DNA of 59,305 bases from NCBI GenBank assembly GCA_031286585.1, contig JAITUC010000034.1:1-59305 (forward strand), read 5' to 3'. The notes beneath the pieces are model-generated. The model saw nothing but the letters and a program-made list of their open reading frames with translations. It made no database searches and was not told where the DNA came from. This DNA comes from Delftia acidovorans (GTDB lineage Bacteria > Pseudomonadota > Gammaproteobacteria > Burkholderiales > Burkholderiaceae_C). Numbering within the stretch: position 1 is the stretch's first letter; the number at the start of each line of letters is the position of its first letter. Made by a program: the position numbers and the translations under genes. Below, piece by piece: positions 8,271 through 14,933 of the stretch.

Positions 8271-9278
8271 ATGGTCACCTTGGTGCGCGCAGCGGCGCTG
8301 ACCCATTTTTCGGACGTCATGCGCGAGCTGGGAGGCGACCCCGACAAGGCGCTGCGCCAGGCCGGCCTGCGCCCCGCCCTGCTGCGCGAGCAGGACCAGC
8401 TGGTGGACGTGGCCATCGTCACGCGGCTGCTGGAGGCCGCAGCCCTTTCCACCGGCTGCGAATCCTTCGGCCTGCGCATGGCCCGGTCCCGACAGCTGTC
8501 GAGCTTCGGCGCCGTGAGCCTGCTGCTGCTGCACCAGCCCACGCTGCGCCACGCGCTGAACACGCTGATCGCGCACATGCACCTGGTCAACGAATCGCTG
8601 CTGATCCACCTGGAGGATGCGGGCGGCATCGTCATCCTGCGCGAGGACTTTGTGCTGCACGGCGCCCAGCGCCAGTCCGTGGAGCTGGCCATGGGCGTGC
8701 TGTGGCGACTGTGCGAGCTGCTGCTGAGCGAACGCTGGCGCCCGCAGTCCGTGTGCTTCAGCCACGCAGCGCCGGCCGACATGTCGGTGCACCGCCGCAT
8801 GTTCCGCTGCCGCATCAGCTTCGGTGCCGAGTTCAACGGCATCGTCTGCCGCGCCGCCGACCTGGACGAACCCAACCCGCTGGCCGACCCCGCCCTGGCC
8901 CGCTACGCGCTCAAGCTGGTGGAGGCCATGCCGGCGCACCGCGCGGCCTCCGTCGTCCAGCAGGTGCGCAAGACCATCTACCTGTTGCTGCCTTCAGGCA
9001 ATGTCAGTTGCGCGGGCGTGGCGCAGGGCATGGGACGCAGCCTGCGCACGCTGCAGCGCGAACTGGACCGCGAAGGCCTGAGCTTCAGCGAGCTGCTGAA
9101 CGAAGTGCGCCACGAGCTGGCCCTGCGTTACCTGGACAATCCGCACCATGGCATCGCCCAGATCGCCGCCATGCTGGGCTACAGCAGCCACAGCACGTTC
9201 ACCCGCTGGTTTGCCTCGCGTTTTGGCTGCCCGCCCGAAGCCTGGCGCAAGAAGCCCTCCACCCTGGACCCGGTGTAG
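8271..9278 (+). CDS. AraC-family transcriptional regulator
   Basis: DNA-binding regulator of 335 residues. The N-terminal part (about 15-200) is the arabinose-binding-like domain seen in OruR/ArgR-type members (opening ALTHFSDVMRELGGDPDKAL). The C-terminal 100 residues hold the double helix-turn-helix (GMGRSLRTLQRELDREG and IAQIAAMLGYSSHSTFTRWF). The ATG at 8271 has a strong AGGAGG six bases before it, which decides against the two upstream ATGs. It is divergent from the dioxygenase-BKACE-Bug-oxidoreductase-porin operon and is the probable substrate-responsive activator of that operon. Confidence 0.92.
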   Translation: MVTLVRAAALTHFSDVMRELGGDPDKALRQAGLRPALLREQDQLVDVAIVTRLLEAAALSTGCESFGLRMARSRQLSSFGAVSLLLLHQPTLRHALNTLIAHMHLVNESLLIHLEDAGGIVILREDFVLHGAQRQSVELAMGVLWRLCELLLSERWRPQSVCFSHAAPADMSVHRRMFRCRISFGAEFNGIVCRAADLDEPNPLADPALARYALKLVEAMPAHRAASVVQQVRKTIYLLLPSGNVSCAGVAQGMGRSLRTLQRELDREGLSFSELLNEVRHELALRYLDNPHHGIAQIAAMLGYSSHSTFTRWFASRFGCPPEAWRKKPSTLDPV

Positions 9279-9427
9279 CCCTCTGGTGTCGCGGCCAACG
9301 CATCCCGGGGGATCTTGCGCACCACCACGGAGCACCCCGCCCCCGCCCGGTGCAATGGACGCATTGCGGTGCACGCCGTGTGCCGGCCGGACAGCCATGC
9401 ACCACGGGCCGGCGCCGCACCGCATGC

Positions 9428-9443
9428 TGGCACGGCGCTTGCA
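9428..9443 (+). promoter_or_regulatory. Sigma-54 (RpoN) -24/-12 promoter of nirBD
   Basis: TGGCACGGCGCTTGCA is an exact match to the RpoN consensus TGGCACR-N4-TTGCW, with GG and GC separated by exactly 10 bp. It is 71 bp upstream of the nirB ATG. GGTGCA half-sites at 9349-9354 and 9368-9373, and TGCACC at 9398-9403, resemble parts of NtrC enhancer sites (inference). Nitrogen-limitation control by NtrC with RpoN is a known mode for assimilatory nitrite reductase. Confidence 0.82.
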
Positions 9444-9514
9444 TTGGCTGCGCTGACCCGCCGGCCAACGGCCTGCGGCCCCGCAAACACTGGATGCAGA
9501 ACGCAGGACGCCAG

Positions 9515-12031
9515 ATGAACATCGTTGTGATCGGCCACGGCATGGTGGGCCACAAATTTCTCGAGCAGTTGCATGCCCTGGGTTTGGCGGATGCGAACGT
9601 CACCGTGCTGTGCGAGGAGCCCCGCGCCGCCTACGACCGTGTTCACCTGTCGGAGTTCTTCTCGGGCAAGAGCGCCGAGGACCTGAGCCTGGTCGAGCCC
9701 GGCTTCTTCGAGGCCAGCGGCTTCACGCTGCGCCTGGCCGCCAAGGCCGCAGCGGTGGAGCGGCGCGACCGCACCGTGACCACGGCCGATGGCGAGGTCA
9801 TCCCCTACGACAGGCTGGTGCTGGCCACGGGTTCGGCACCCTTCGTGCCGCCCGTGCCGGGGCGCGACCGGCCGCACTGCTTTGTCTACCGCACCATCGA
9901 AGACCTGGAGGCCATGCGGGCCTCGGCCGAGAAATCACGCATCGGCGTGGTGGTGGGCGGCGGCCTGCTGGGCCTGGAATGCGCCAAGGCCCTGCGCGAC
10001 CTGGGCCTGGAGACCCATGTGGTCGAGTTCGCCCCGCGCCTGATGGCCGTGCAGGTGGACGACGGCGGCGGCCGCGTGCTGCGCAGCAAGATCGAGGACC
10101 TGGGCGTGCAGGTGCACACGGGCCGCAACACGCTGGAGATCGCCGACGGCGCCACGGCCCGCCACCGCATGGTGTTTGCCGACGGCACGCACCTGGAGAC
10201 CGACATGATCGTCTTCTCGGCCGGCATCCGCCCGCGCGACGAGATCGCGCGCCAGTGCGCCCTGGCCATAGGCCCGCGCGGCGGCGTGGCCGTGGACGAC
10301 CATTGCCGCACCAGCGACCGCAGCGTCTACGCCATTGGCGAATGCGCCTCCTGGCGCGAGCAGACCTTCGGCCTGGTGGCACCCGGCTACGACATGGCGC
10401 GCGTGGCGGCACGCCACATCGCGGGCGAGGCCGAGGCCGCCTTTGGCGGGGCCGACCTCAGCACCAAGCTCAAGCTCATGGGCGTGGATGTTGCCAGCAT
10501 CGGCGACGCCCAGGGCAAGACGCCGCGCAGCCGCAACTACCAGTTCATCGACGAGCGCAAGCAGGTCTACAAGAAGATCGTGGTCAGCGAGGACGGCCGC
10601 CAGCTGCTGGGCGCCGTGCTCGTGGGCAATGCCGATGAGTACGGCACCCTGCTCCAGATGACACTCAATGGCATCGCCCTGCCCGAGGAGCCCGAGTTCC
10701 TCATCCTGCCCTCCAGCGACGGCAAGGCCAGGCCCGGCCTGGGCGTGGACGCCCTGCCCGGGACGGCGCAGATCTGCTCGTGCAACAACGTCACCAAGGC
10801 GCAGATCTGCGCGGCCGTGGGCGAAGGCACCTGCACCATGGCCGGGCTCAAGTCCTGCACCCAGGCAGGCGCCACCTGCGGCGGCTGCGTGCCCCTGGCC
10901 ACCCAGGTCATGAAGGCCGAGATGGCCAGGCGCGGCATGGCCGTCAACAACCATGTCTGCGAGCATTTCCCGCACTCGCGCCAGGAGCTGTACCACCTGG
11001 TGCGCGTGGGCGGCATCAAGACCTTCGACGAGCTGCTGCACCGCCACGGCAAGGGCCTGGGCTGCGATGTCTGCAAGCCGCTGGCGGCCAGCATCCTGGC
11101 CTCGTGCTGGAACGAGTTCGTGCTGCAGCCGCAGCTGGCCAGCCTGCAGGACAGCAACGACTACTACCTGGGCAATATCCAGAAGGACGGCAGCTACTCC
11201 GTGGTGCCGCGCATGCCCGGGGGTGAGGTCACGCCGGACGGCCTGATCGCCGTGGGCCAGGTGGCCAAGAAATACGGCCTGTACACCAAGCTCACGGGCG
11301 GTGCCCGCGTGGACCTGTTCGGCGCGCGCGTGGAGCAGTTGCCGCTGATCTGGGAGGAACTGATTGCCGCCGGCTTCGAGTCCGGCCATGCCTACGGCAA
11401 GTCGCTGCGCACCGTCAAAAGCTGCGTGGGCTCCACCTGGTGCCGCTACGGCGTGGACGACAGCGTGGGCCTGGCCGTGCAGCTGGAAAACCGCTACAAG
11501 GGCCTGCGCGCGCCGCACAAGATCAAGTTCGGCGTCTCGGGCTGCACGCGCGAATGCGCCGAGGCCCAGGGCAAGGACGTGGGCGTGATCGCCACCGACA
11601 AGGGCTGGAACCTCTACGTCTGCGGCAACGGCGGCATGAAGCCGCGCCACGCCGAGCTGATCGCCTCCGACCTGTCCAAGGACAGACTGCTGCAGCTCAT
11701 CGACCGCTTCCTGATGTTCTACGTGCGCACGGCCGACCGGCTGCAGCGCACCAGCACCTGGCGCGAAAACCTGGAAGGCGGCCTGGACTACCTCAAGGAC
11801 GTGGTGGTCAACGACAGCCTGGGCCTGGGCGCCGAACTCGAGGCCCAGATGCAGCATGTGGTGGACACCTACCAGTGCGAGTGGAAGACCGCCGTCACCA
11901 CGCCCGAAGTGCGCCAGCGCTTTCGCAGCTTCATCAACAGCGACCAGCCCGACGAGCACATCGTCTTCGTGCAGGAGCGCGGCCAGATCCGCCCGGCACG
12001 CACCGAAGAACGCAGCGAGGCCATGGCCTGA
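9515..12031 (+). CDS. nirB: Assimilatory nitrite reductase [NAD(P)H], large subunit
   Basis: Cytosolic flavo-sirohaem enzyme reducing nitrite to ammonium with NAD(P)H, 838 residues (E. coli NirB is about 847). Domains in order: FAD/NAD-binding oxidoreductase (1-300, with GHGMVGHKF and a GxGxxG-like VVGGGLLGLECA), a BFD-like [2Fe-2S] domain starting near residue 417 (CSCNNVTKAQIC ... CGGC), and a C-terminal nitrite/sulfite reductase core. The sirohaem/[4Fe-4S] cysteines are CVGSTWC (about 635) and GCTREC (about 675). The ATG at 9515 gives the family start MNIVVIGHGMVGH; an in-frame ATG seven codons upstream is possible. It lies 48 bp before nirD and behind the sigma-54 promoter, which fits nitrogen assimilation rather than respiration. 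No nitrate reductase gene is in the window after nirD. Confidence 0.96.
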   Translation: MNIVVIGHGMVGHKFLEQLHALGLADANVTVLCEEPRAAYDRVHLSEFFSGKSAEDLSLVEPGFFEASGFTLRLAAKAAAVERRDRTVTTADGEVIPYDRLVLATGSAPFVPPVPGRDRPHCFVYRTIEDLEAMRASAEKSRIGVVVGGGLLGLECAKALRDLGLETHVVEFAPRLMAVQVDDGGGRVLRSKIEDLGVQVHTGRNTLEIADGATARHRMVFADGTHLETDMIVFSAGIRPRDEIARQCALAIGPRGGVAVDDHCRTSDRSVYAIGECASWREQTFGLVAPGYDMARVAARHIAGEAEAAFGGADLSTKLKLMGVDVASIGDAQGKTPRSRNYQFIDERKQVYKKIVVSEDGRQLLGAVLVGNADEYGTLLQMTLNGIALPEEPEFLILPSSDGKARPGLGVDALPGTAQICSCNNVTKAQICAAVGEGTCTMAGLKSCTQAGATCGGCVPLATQVMKAEMARRGMAVNNHVCEHFPHSRQELYHLVRVGGIKTFDELLHRHGKGLGCDVCKPLAASILASCWNEFVLQPQLASLQDSNDYYLGNIQKDGSYSVVPRMPGGEVTPDGLIAVGQVAKKYGLYTKLTGGARVDLFGARVEQLPLIWEELIAAGFESGHAYGKSLRTVKSCVGSTWCRYGVDDSVGLAVQLENRYKGLRAPHKIKFGVSGCTRECAEAQGKDVGVIATDKGWNLYVCGNGGMKPRHAELIASDLSKDRLLQLIDRFLMFYVRTADRLQRTSTWRENLEGGLDYLKDVVVNDSLGLGAELEAQMQHVVDTYQCEWKTAVTTPEVRQRFRSFINSDQPDEHIVFVQERGQIRPARTEERSEAMA

Positions 12032-12079
12032 TCCTGGCCTGGTCCCGGCCCGCACCGACACCACAGACAAGGCACTGCC

Positions 12080-12421
12080 ATGACACACCCCACCCAAGAA
12101 CACTGGATGCCCGTCTGCGCCACCCGCGACATCGTGCCCGACACGGGGGTCTGCGCGCTGGTCGAAGGCCGGCATGTGGCGGTCTTTCGCCTGGGCGAAG
12201 ACCGCTTCTACGCCATAGACAACGTGGACCCGCGCTGCGGCGCCAGCGTGCTCGCACGCGGCCTGGTCGGCAGCCTGGGCGAGCGCGTCGTCGTCGCCTC
12301 GCCCATCTACAAGCACCACTTCGACCTGGCCACCGGCGAATGCCTGGAAGCGCCCGAACACTCCGTGCGCGCGCATGCGGTGCGCAGCGAGAACGGGCAG
12401 TTGATGGTGGCCCTGCACTGA
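12080..12421 (+). CDS. nirD: Nitrite reductase small subunit
   Basis: Small partner of NirB, 113 residues with the Rieske-like beta fold of NirD. As in other NirD proteins the full CxH...CxxH iron-sulfur ligand set is absent: only fragments remain (DPRCGAS and SPIYKHHFDL), so it should not bind a cluster and is likely structural or for assembly. It follows nirB by 48 bp and is followed directly by a hairpin terminator, which closes the operon. Confidence 0.93.
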   Translation: MTHPTQEHWMPVCATRDIVPDTGVCALVEGRHVAVFRLGEDRFYAIDNVDPRCGASVLARGLVGSLGERVVVASPIYKHHFDLATGECLEAPEHSVRAHAVRSENGQLMVALH

Positions 12422-12432
12422 GGGGCTCGTCA

Positions 12433-12455
12433 AAAGCCCGCGCTTGGCGGGCTTT
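12433..12455. terminator. Bidirectional hairpin terminator after nirD
   Basis: AAAGCCCGC (12433-12441) pairs with GCGGGCTTT (12447-12455) around a 5-base loop. It begins 12 bases after the nirD stop and is 7 bases beyond the end of the convergent minus-strand gene, where the T-run reads on the minus strand. It probably serves both transcripts. Confidence 0.75.
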
Positions 12456-12461
12456 GAAGCC

Positions 12462-13145
12462 TTAAGGGTTGAACACCCATTCGCTGCCGTTGGACCAATA
12501 GCTCTTCAGGTTCGAATACCGGAATCCACCCGTTCCAAAAGACACCGCTGACAGCAGAACTCGCTGGTTGTGGATGTTGTAGCTGGTCGGAAAATCCGAC
12601 CACACGGGAGGGTTCGTATAGATCAGTGCTCCAGTGAAGGCGTCCCAAACACGACCGTCAAGCAGTACACCACCCCCTTGTGCCACGGTTTCGATGGCCA
12701 TTCGATACCACCTCCCAGTCTGGAGCTGGTTCGCATCGGAATTGCCGTGGTGTTTGTTCAGCCGATTAGTGTCGATCTCGATCTCTTCGAGGCCCACAAC
12801 GCCTTCGCCCCACAGTGCGCCAGCGATGATGGCTGCAGAACGATGATCTCCAGCCTGCTTGTAGGTGCCGCCCTTGTGCCGCGATGCCAACACCAGATGG
12901 CTGCCGGGCTTGCTGAGCGCATCCCCCGTGAAAATCACATCCATCGCAATCGTGTGCCGCGAGTCGTTCACCGCGATGCTTGCCGGACAGGGCGATTCGA
13001 AGAGAGCAACCGTGTACTCGGTCTGCAGGTCCGTGCCCGGGCGTTGGATCTGGCCATACGTTGCCCCCTGAGGGATCTGGATGCCGGATGCCGATGCCAC
13101 GTATTCGGTACCAATGGGAACTATGGTGGTTGCGTGGATTGTCAT
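12462..13145 (-). CDS. Phage-like protein of unknown function, coupled to Com homologue
   Basis: Not assigned to a family. The 227-residue product has no signal peptide or membrane segment and looks all-beta. It is rich in short strands and aromatics, with a C-terminal stretch (VSFGTGGFRYSNLKSYW) in the style of concanavalin-like lectin or phage tail/receptor-binding domains. The ATG at 13145 overlaps the stop of the upstream com-like gene by four bases (ATGA), so its translation is probably coupled to Com. In phage Mu the gene in this place is mom, and this protein has no resemblance to Mom or to a DNA methylase that I can see. The G+C is visibly lower than in nirBD next door. It is probably part of a prophage remnant; a tail-associated or cargo role is only a guess. 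Confidence 0.6.
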   Translation of the reverse strand: MTIHATTIVPIGTEYVASASGIQIPQGATYGQIQRPGTDLQTEYTVALFESPCPASIAVNDSRHTIAMDVIFTGDALSKPGSHLVLASRHKGGTYKQAGDHRSAAIIAGALWGEGVVGLEEIEIDTNRLNKHHGNSDANQLQTGRWYRMAIETVAQGGGVLLDGRVWDAFTGALIYTNPPVWSDFPTSYNIHNQRVLLSAVSFGTGGFRYSNLKSYWSNGSEWVFNP

Positions 13146-13315
13146 ATCGATGGCCTTTCTTGATGACAGGAAGGCGCTCGATGGCACTCGGATGGGGGGC
13201 TCTGATCGGCCCTCAATGAATTCAGCGTCCCGCAGCGCGGGCACTTGATGCTCAGTTGCAGGAAGACCCCCATGGCCAGCTTGCGATTGCAACTGGCACA
13301 TCTCACTTCTTGCAT
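13142..13315 (-). CDS. com: Mu Com-like zinc-finger translational regulator
   Basis: A protein of about 57 residues with two CxxC knuckles: RCASCNRKL near the N-terminus and KCPRCGTLN about 20 residues later. This is the layout of phage Mu Com, which binds the mom mRNA leader with a zinc finger and frees its ribosome site. The start at 13315 (MQEVRC) fits the family; in-frame ATGs at 13327 and 13342 are alternatives. Its stop codon overlaps the start of the downstream phage-like gene. No other Mu genes (transposase, tail, Gin) are present nearby, so this is an isolated piece of a Mu-like prophage or a domesticated pair. Confidence 0.85.
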   Translation of the reverse strand: MQEVRCASCNRKLAMGVFLQLSIKCPRCGTLNSLRADQSPPSECHRAPSCHQERPSI

Positions 13316-13675
13316 TGCCTGGTCCATCTGGTATCCGTCCACTCACTGTTGCGATGACTTCATTCTGTGGGACCGATTGCGCCAGTGCGCAGAACAAACG
13401 GCTGTCTTTCTTGTGGCGCATCGGCTCACATGTCCCCGCCATGCGGCGGCTGCTGCGACAGGATGCGCGCGAAACCCGCAACGCAGCCGCAAAGCTGTTC
13501 CCAAGCCTGCCGCGCGCCGAACTGCACAGCGTGCGCTGGGCACGGTGCAAGCGCACTCCAACGCAGTCACCATGGCCGGCCTTGGCCGAAGGCTCTGCCG
13601 TGGGCATCGGACAGACGCCTGCCTACGATGGCGCTCTGCCGATCCTCCGATATGCCCCTGGCGCCCTCACCATCC
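13316..13675. other. Gene-free stretch between com and GNAT pseudogene
   Basis: Open frames on both strands here are rich in Arg, Ala, Cys and Ser and show no family features. I see no RNA gene or clear terminator. The leftward promoter for the com pair and the rightward promoter for the acetyltransferase should be within it. It may hold decayed sequence. Confidence 0.4.
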
Positions 13676-14085
13676 ATGAACTACCGCATTGAAGACCACG
13701 TCCCCCCCGTCCAGGACTACATCCAGATCCGGCTGGCTGCCGGCCTGAGCCGCAAGTCGCCCGAGGCGGCCGCCATCGGCCTGAAAAACGGTCTGTTCAG
13801 CGTGGTCGTCTATGCCGATGCAACACCCGTTGGCATAGGCCGCGTGATCGGAGACGGCGGCTGCTTCTTCGAAATCGTGGACATCGCCGTCATCCCCGAG
13901 CACCAGAAAAGGGCCTGGGCCACCTCATCATGCAGCGCCTGATGCAGTACATCCACGGCAATGCCCTGCCCACGGCCTATGTCAGCCTCATGGCCGACCA
14001 CGGCACGCCGGAGTTCTATCGCCGCTATGGCTTCGAGCCCTCCCTGCTGCCCAGGAAGGCGGGCATGTCGTTGCGCATTGTTTGA
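13676..14085 (+). pseudogene. GNAT N-acetyltransferase, frameshifted
   Basis: Two frames together make one GNAT protein of about 136 residues. The first part (MNYRIEDHVPPVQDYIQIR ... VVVYADATPVGIGR ... VDIAVIPEHQKR) ends at the acetyl-CoA loop. One base is missing near 13909-13914 in the run AAAAGGG. With one more G the frame continues as GLGHLIMQRLMQYI and then AYVSLMADHGTPEFYRRYGF, a normal GNAT C-terminus, to the stop at 14085. Total length is 410 bases, one short of a multiple of three, which confirms a single deletion. It is either a recent pseudogene or a base-call error in a homopolymer. As written the protein would stop at 13942. Confidence 0.8.
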
Positions 14086-14109
14086 CTGCAGAGGCCGATC
14101 AAGACAGAG

Positions 14110-14433
14110 ATGAACAACAAACTGAGAGCAGCGGCAGTGATCGCCGCAGCGTTTTTGGTCGTGGCTTTCCTTGTGCCTGCGCCGAAAAGTGTGCCGCTCA
14201 CCGAGCGTTATCCTGGTCCTTGGAGAACTGATTTCAGCCGGGACATCGCCATCGCGCTGGGCAAGAACCAAGCTGTCGGCTGCGTGCAATTCCAATACCG
14301 GGAGAGCAGTCTGGATCCAGGCGAGTACCTCGTGTACTGCAATGATCGGGGCATGTGGAGGTCCTACCTGGTCTGGATCCCGTCGCAGAAGATCACCGGG
14401 CCGCACATGATTGATGCCTCGATTCCGCCGTGA
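14110..14433 (+). CDS. Small exported protein of unknown function
   Basis: A 107-residue protein with a single N-terminal hydrophobic stretch (AAAVIAAAFLVVAFLVP, residues 7-23), followed by a soluble domain with two cysteines (GCVQFQYRE and VYCNDRGMW) that could form a disulfide. It is probably anchored in, or exported across, the inner membrane. No family is recognised. It starts 24 bases after the acetyltransferase stop and may be cotranscribed with it. Confidence 0.55.
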   Translation: MNNKLRAAAVIAAAFLVVAFLVPAPKSVPLTERYPGPWRTDFSRDIAIALGKNQAVGCVQFQYRESSLDPGEYLVYCNDRGMWRSYLVWIPSQKITGPHMIDASIPP

Positions 14434-14529
14434 CCGAAGAATCCGCACAGGAGCGGTTCAGCAACTGCCCATCGCGGCGTGGCACCATGCCCTGCCGACA
14501 AGGCGCCTGGCCGTGCCCGACCGGCGGGT

Positions 14530-14685
14530 TCAGGCGTAAAAGGACAGCAACGCCAGGCACACGATGACCACGATGGCCGCCGTGATCGCCATCACCCTGA
14601 AGCCGCCGTCGCCGCTGCGCAGCAACCGCAACTCCAGCAGGGCCGCGCCCACCCGGGCCATCCAGAAACAAAGCAGTTCCACCAT
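14530..14685 (-). CDS. Small single-pass membrane protein, 51 residues
   Basis: A short minus-strand frame reading MVELLCFWMARVGAALLEL, then a basic/polar turn with R, S, G and D residues, then a clean membrane segment (MAITAAIVVIVCLALLSFYA) and a stop. The hydrophobic C-terminal end, third-base G+C preference and ATG start suggest a real small gene, but the length alone does not prove it. It lies in the 500-bp gap before the large YD-repeat gene and is transcribed away from it. Confidence 0.4.
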   Translation of the reverse strand: MVELLCFWMARVGAALLELRLLRSGDGGFRVMAITAAIVVIVCLALLSFYA

Positions 14686-14933
14686 GGGCGCAGCATACGC
14701 GGCCCGGCAGGTGCGCAGCGCTCGCCAGTCCTAGGAAAGCTGTACATAGAACCAGCCAAAAATCAGAATCGTCCAATTCCGGCCTCCCCTGCCGGCAGAT
14801 AGTCTTCCCAGCTATAGCCGACCCGACCGCAGCACCTGACCCCCTCAAGGCTCCACCTCCAGCGCAGGGGTCCTGCGGAGAGTCGGCGCCAAGAACACCG
14901 GCTGCCGTTCGAAGACCAGAGGGGGGGGATAGC

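Noticed and set aside
7865..9514. N-terminal extension of the nirB frame
   Set aside because: It overlaps the AraC gene in another frame and has no NirB similarity. The NirB start at 9515 fits the family and lies after the sigma-54 promoter.
12462..13315. Intact Mu-like prophage
   Set aside because: Only the com-like pair is present. nirBD and ordinary chromosomal genes flank it closely, with no transposase, head or tail set.
13343..13573. Minus-strand 76-codon frame
   Set aside because: Arg/Ala/Cys-rich without features or a ribosome site; not supported as a gene.
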